From the NCBI GenBank assembly GCA_934504065.1, contig CAKSVQ010000108.1:1-7744 (forward strand): a stretch of 7,744 nt of DNA. The letters are read 5' to 3'. Positions 6,628 to 7,744 of the stretch are shown here, one piece after another (position 1 is the first letter of the stretch; each line of letters begins with the position of its first letter). The position numbers were made by a program, and so were the translations under genes. The DNA comes from an uncultured Dysosmobacter sp. (GTDB lineage: Bacteria > Bacillota > Clostridia > Oscillospirales > Oscillospiraceae). The notes under the pieces were generated by a model. It did not search any database. It saw nothing but the letters and a program-made list of their open reading frames with translations, and had not been told where the DNA came from.

Positions 6628-7744
6628 TTACTGCGCGGCGTATTTTTTCACGGCGGCGCGGTGCAGCACCAGCAGCGCCGCCACCAGCAGCACCACGGAT
6701 ACCGCCAGTCCCAGATAGACTGTTCCGGTAAAGCCGATGACACCATAGCCCACCAGAGAGCACACCGCCAGCAGCACCGCGTAAGGCATCTGGCTGTTCA
6801 CATGGTCCAGATGCTGGCAGCTTGCGCCCGTGCTGGAGAGGATGGTAGTATCGGAAATGGGAGAGCAGTGGTCGCCGAAAATGCTGCCCGCCAGCGTGGC
6901 CGCCAGAGACACCACCACCAGATTCGGCGCGATGGACTGGGCCACCGGGGAAACGATGGGGATCAGGATGCCGAAGGTGCCCCAGGAGGTGCCGGTGGAG
7001 AAGCTCAGGAACGCGGCGAAGATGAAGACGATCATCGGCAGCACCGCACCGGGGATGCCGATGGTGCGGAACAGGTTGCTGACATATTCCGGCGTGCTCA
7101 AAAGCTCGCGGCACACGCCGCCGATGGCCCACGCAAGGAACAGGATCACGCCCGCGGTGATCATGGGCTCCATGCCCTTGATGACGTTATCCAGATACTC
7201 ATGGAACGTCATGATCTTGCGGGAGACATACAGCGCCATCGTCACGATCAGAGAGGCAAAGGAGCCCCACGTCAGGGCCTGACCGGAGCTGCTGTTGCCC
7301 AGCGCCGCGCCGAACTGGTGGGCGAAGGCGGGATCGTCGCCCCAGTAGCCGCCGATGTACATCATGGCAAGAATGGAGAACACCACCAGCACTGCCACGG
7401 GGATCACCATGTCGATCAAAGACGCCCTGGGGTTTTCGATCTTCTCATAGTCCTCGCTGGAAACGGCGGAGAGGTCGCCCTTGTCCGCCAGCCGCTCGAA
7501 CTTATACATGGGGCCGAAGTCCCAGGAGAACAGGCAGATCAGCACCACCATCAAAAGGCACAGCAGGGCGTACAGGTTGCAGGGCACCATGGCCATAAAG
7601 CCCGTGAAGCCGGAATCGAACACGCCCGTGTCCGTGAGGTAGCTGCCCACGGCGGCGCCCCACGTGGAAATGGGGATCAAGATGCAGATGGGGGCGGAGG
7701 TGGAGTCGATCAGATAGGCAAGCTTGGGGCGGCTGACCTTGTAC
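6628..7744 (-). CDS. NhaC-family Na+/H+-coupled antiporter (partial, N-terminus beyond window edge)
   Basis: Integral membrane antiporter of the NhaC family, which includes Na+/H+ antiporters and relatives exchanging organic acids such as malate/lactate. The frame stays open to the right edge, so 371 C-terminal residues are visible and the true start lies outside; the visible part begins YKVSRPKLAYLIDSTSAP, a typical internal NhaC stretch. The TTG at 7680 is internal to this frame and is not the start. About eight or nine hydrophobic segments follow, including the conserved STGTSWGTFGILIP (about 6965-7006) and FGDHCSPISDTTILSSTGAS (about 6820-6880) motifs that form the ion and substrate path. 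The stop is 115 nt before the reductase gene, same strand. This suggests, but does not prove, that it moves the substrate or product of the GRE pathway rather than only sodium. Confidence 0.9.
   Translation of the reverse strand, partial: YKVSRPKLAYLIDSTSAPICILIPISTWGAAVGSYLTDTGVFDSGFTGFMAMVPCNLYALLCLLMVVLICLFSWDFGPMYKFERLADKGDLSAVSSEDYEKIENPRASLIDMVIPVAVLVVFSILAMMYIGGYWGDDPAFAHQFGAALGNSSSGQALTWGSFASLIVTMALYVSRKIMTFHEYLDNVIKGMEPMITAGVILFLAWAIGGVCRELLSTPEYVSNLFRTIGIPGAVLPMIVFIFAAFLSFSTGTSWGTFGILIPIVSPVAQSIAPNLVVVSLAATLAGSIFGDHCSPISDTTILSSTGASCQHLDHVNSQMPYAVLLAVCSLVGYGVIGFTGTVYLGLAVSVVLLVAALLVLHRAAVKKYAAQ

Noticed and set aside
6628..7680. TTG at 7680 as the start of the antiporter gene
   Set aside because: The frame continues upstream to the window edge with a conserved NhaC sequence (KVSRPKLAYLIDSTSAP), so the gene is truncated by the window and does not start there.

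Overview
The window looks like a chromosomal fragment from an anaerobic, GC-rich Firmicute, most like gut Clostridia of the Oscillospiraceae type. This is inferred from the GC-rich coding sequence, AGGAG-type ribosome binding sites, a Gram-positive-style lipoprotein signal, and an oxygen-sensitive glycyl radical enzyme with its radical-SAM activase. Nothing in the sequence fixes the genus. I see no mobile element, CRISPR array, tRNA or rRNA.

Left part (1-2194, + strand): one large gene for a secreted, lipid-anchored M28-family zinc metallopeptidase with an inserted PA-like domain and a long helical C-terminal extension. It meets the next block tail to tail. A strong hairpin at 2214-2252 sits between the two stop codons and probably terminates both transcripts.

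Right part (2293-7744, - strand): four genes reading leftwards. In transcription order they are an NhaC-family Na+/H+-coupled antiporter (N-terminus cut by the window edge), an aldo/keto reductase, a glycyl radical enzyme (GRE), and its two-ferredoxin-cluster radical-SAM activating enzyme. The last three are tightly packed (27-nt gap, then a 4-nt ATGA overlap) and form an evident operon. A plausible promoter (TTGCGT, 17 bp, TACAAT) lies in the 115-nt gap after the antiporter. A perfect 16-bp palindrome fills much of its spacer, and a perfect 12-bp-stem hairpin lies in the presumed leader.

How the genes could work together (inference): the antiporter imports or exchanges a small organic acid or amino-acid-like substrate. 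The activase installs the glycyl radical on Gly765 of the GRE. The GRE eliminates or cleaves the substrate to a carbonyl product, and the aldo/keto reductase reduces that carbonyl to dispose of NAD(P)H. No microcompartment shell, proline-pathway or aldehyde-dehydrogenase gene is visible.

The most interesting feature is the GRE active site. Where the known GRE dehydratases, C-N/C-S lyases and arylacetate decarboxylases carry a Cys-X-Glu motif (GCVEP), this enzyme reads GCIQP (Cys431, Gln433). The substrate-pocket segment that is His-Ser in glycerol/diol dehydratases is also different. It may therefore be a GRE of undescribed reaction type.
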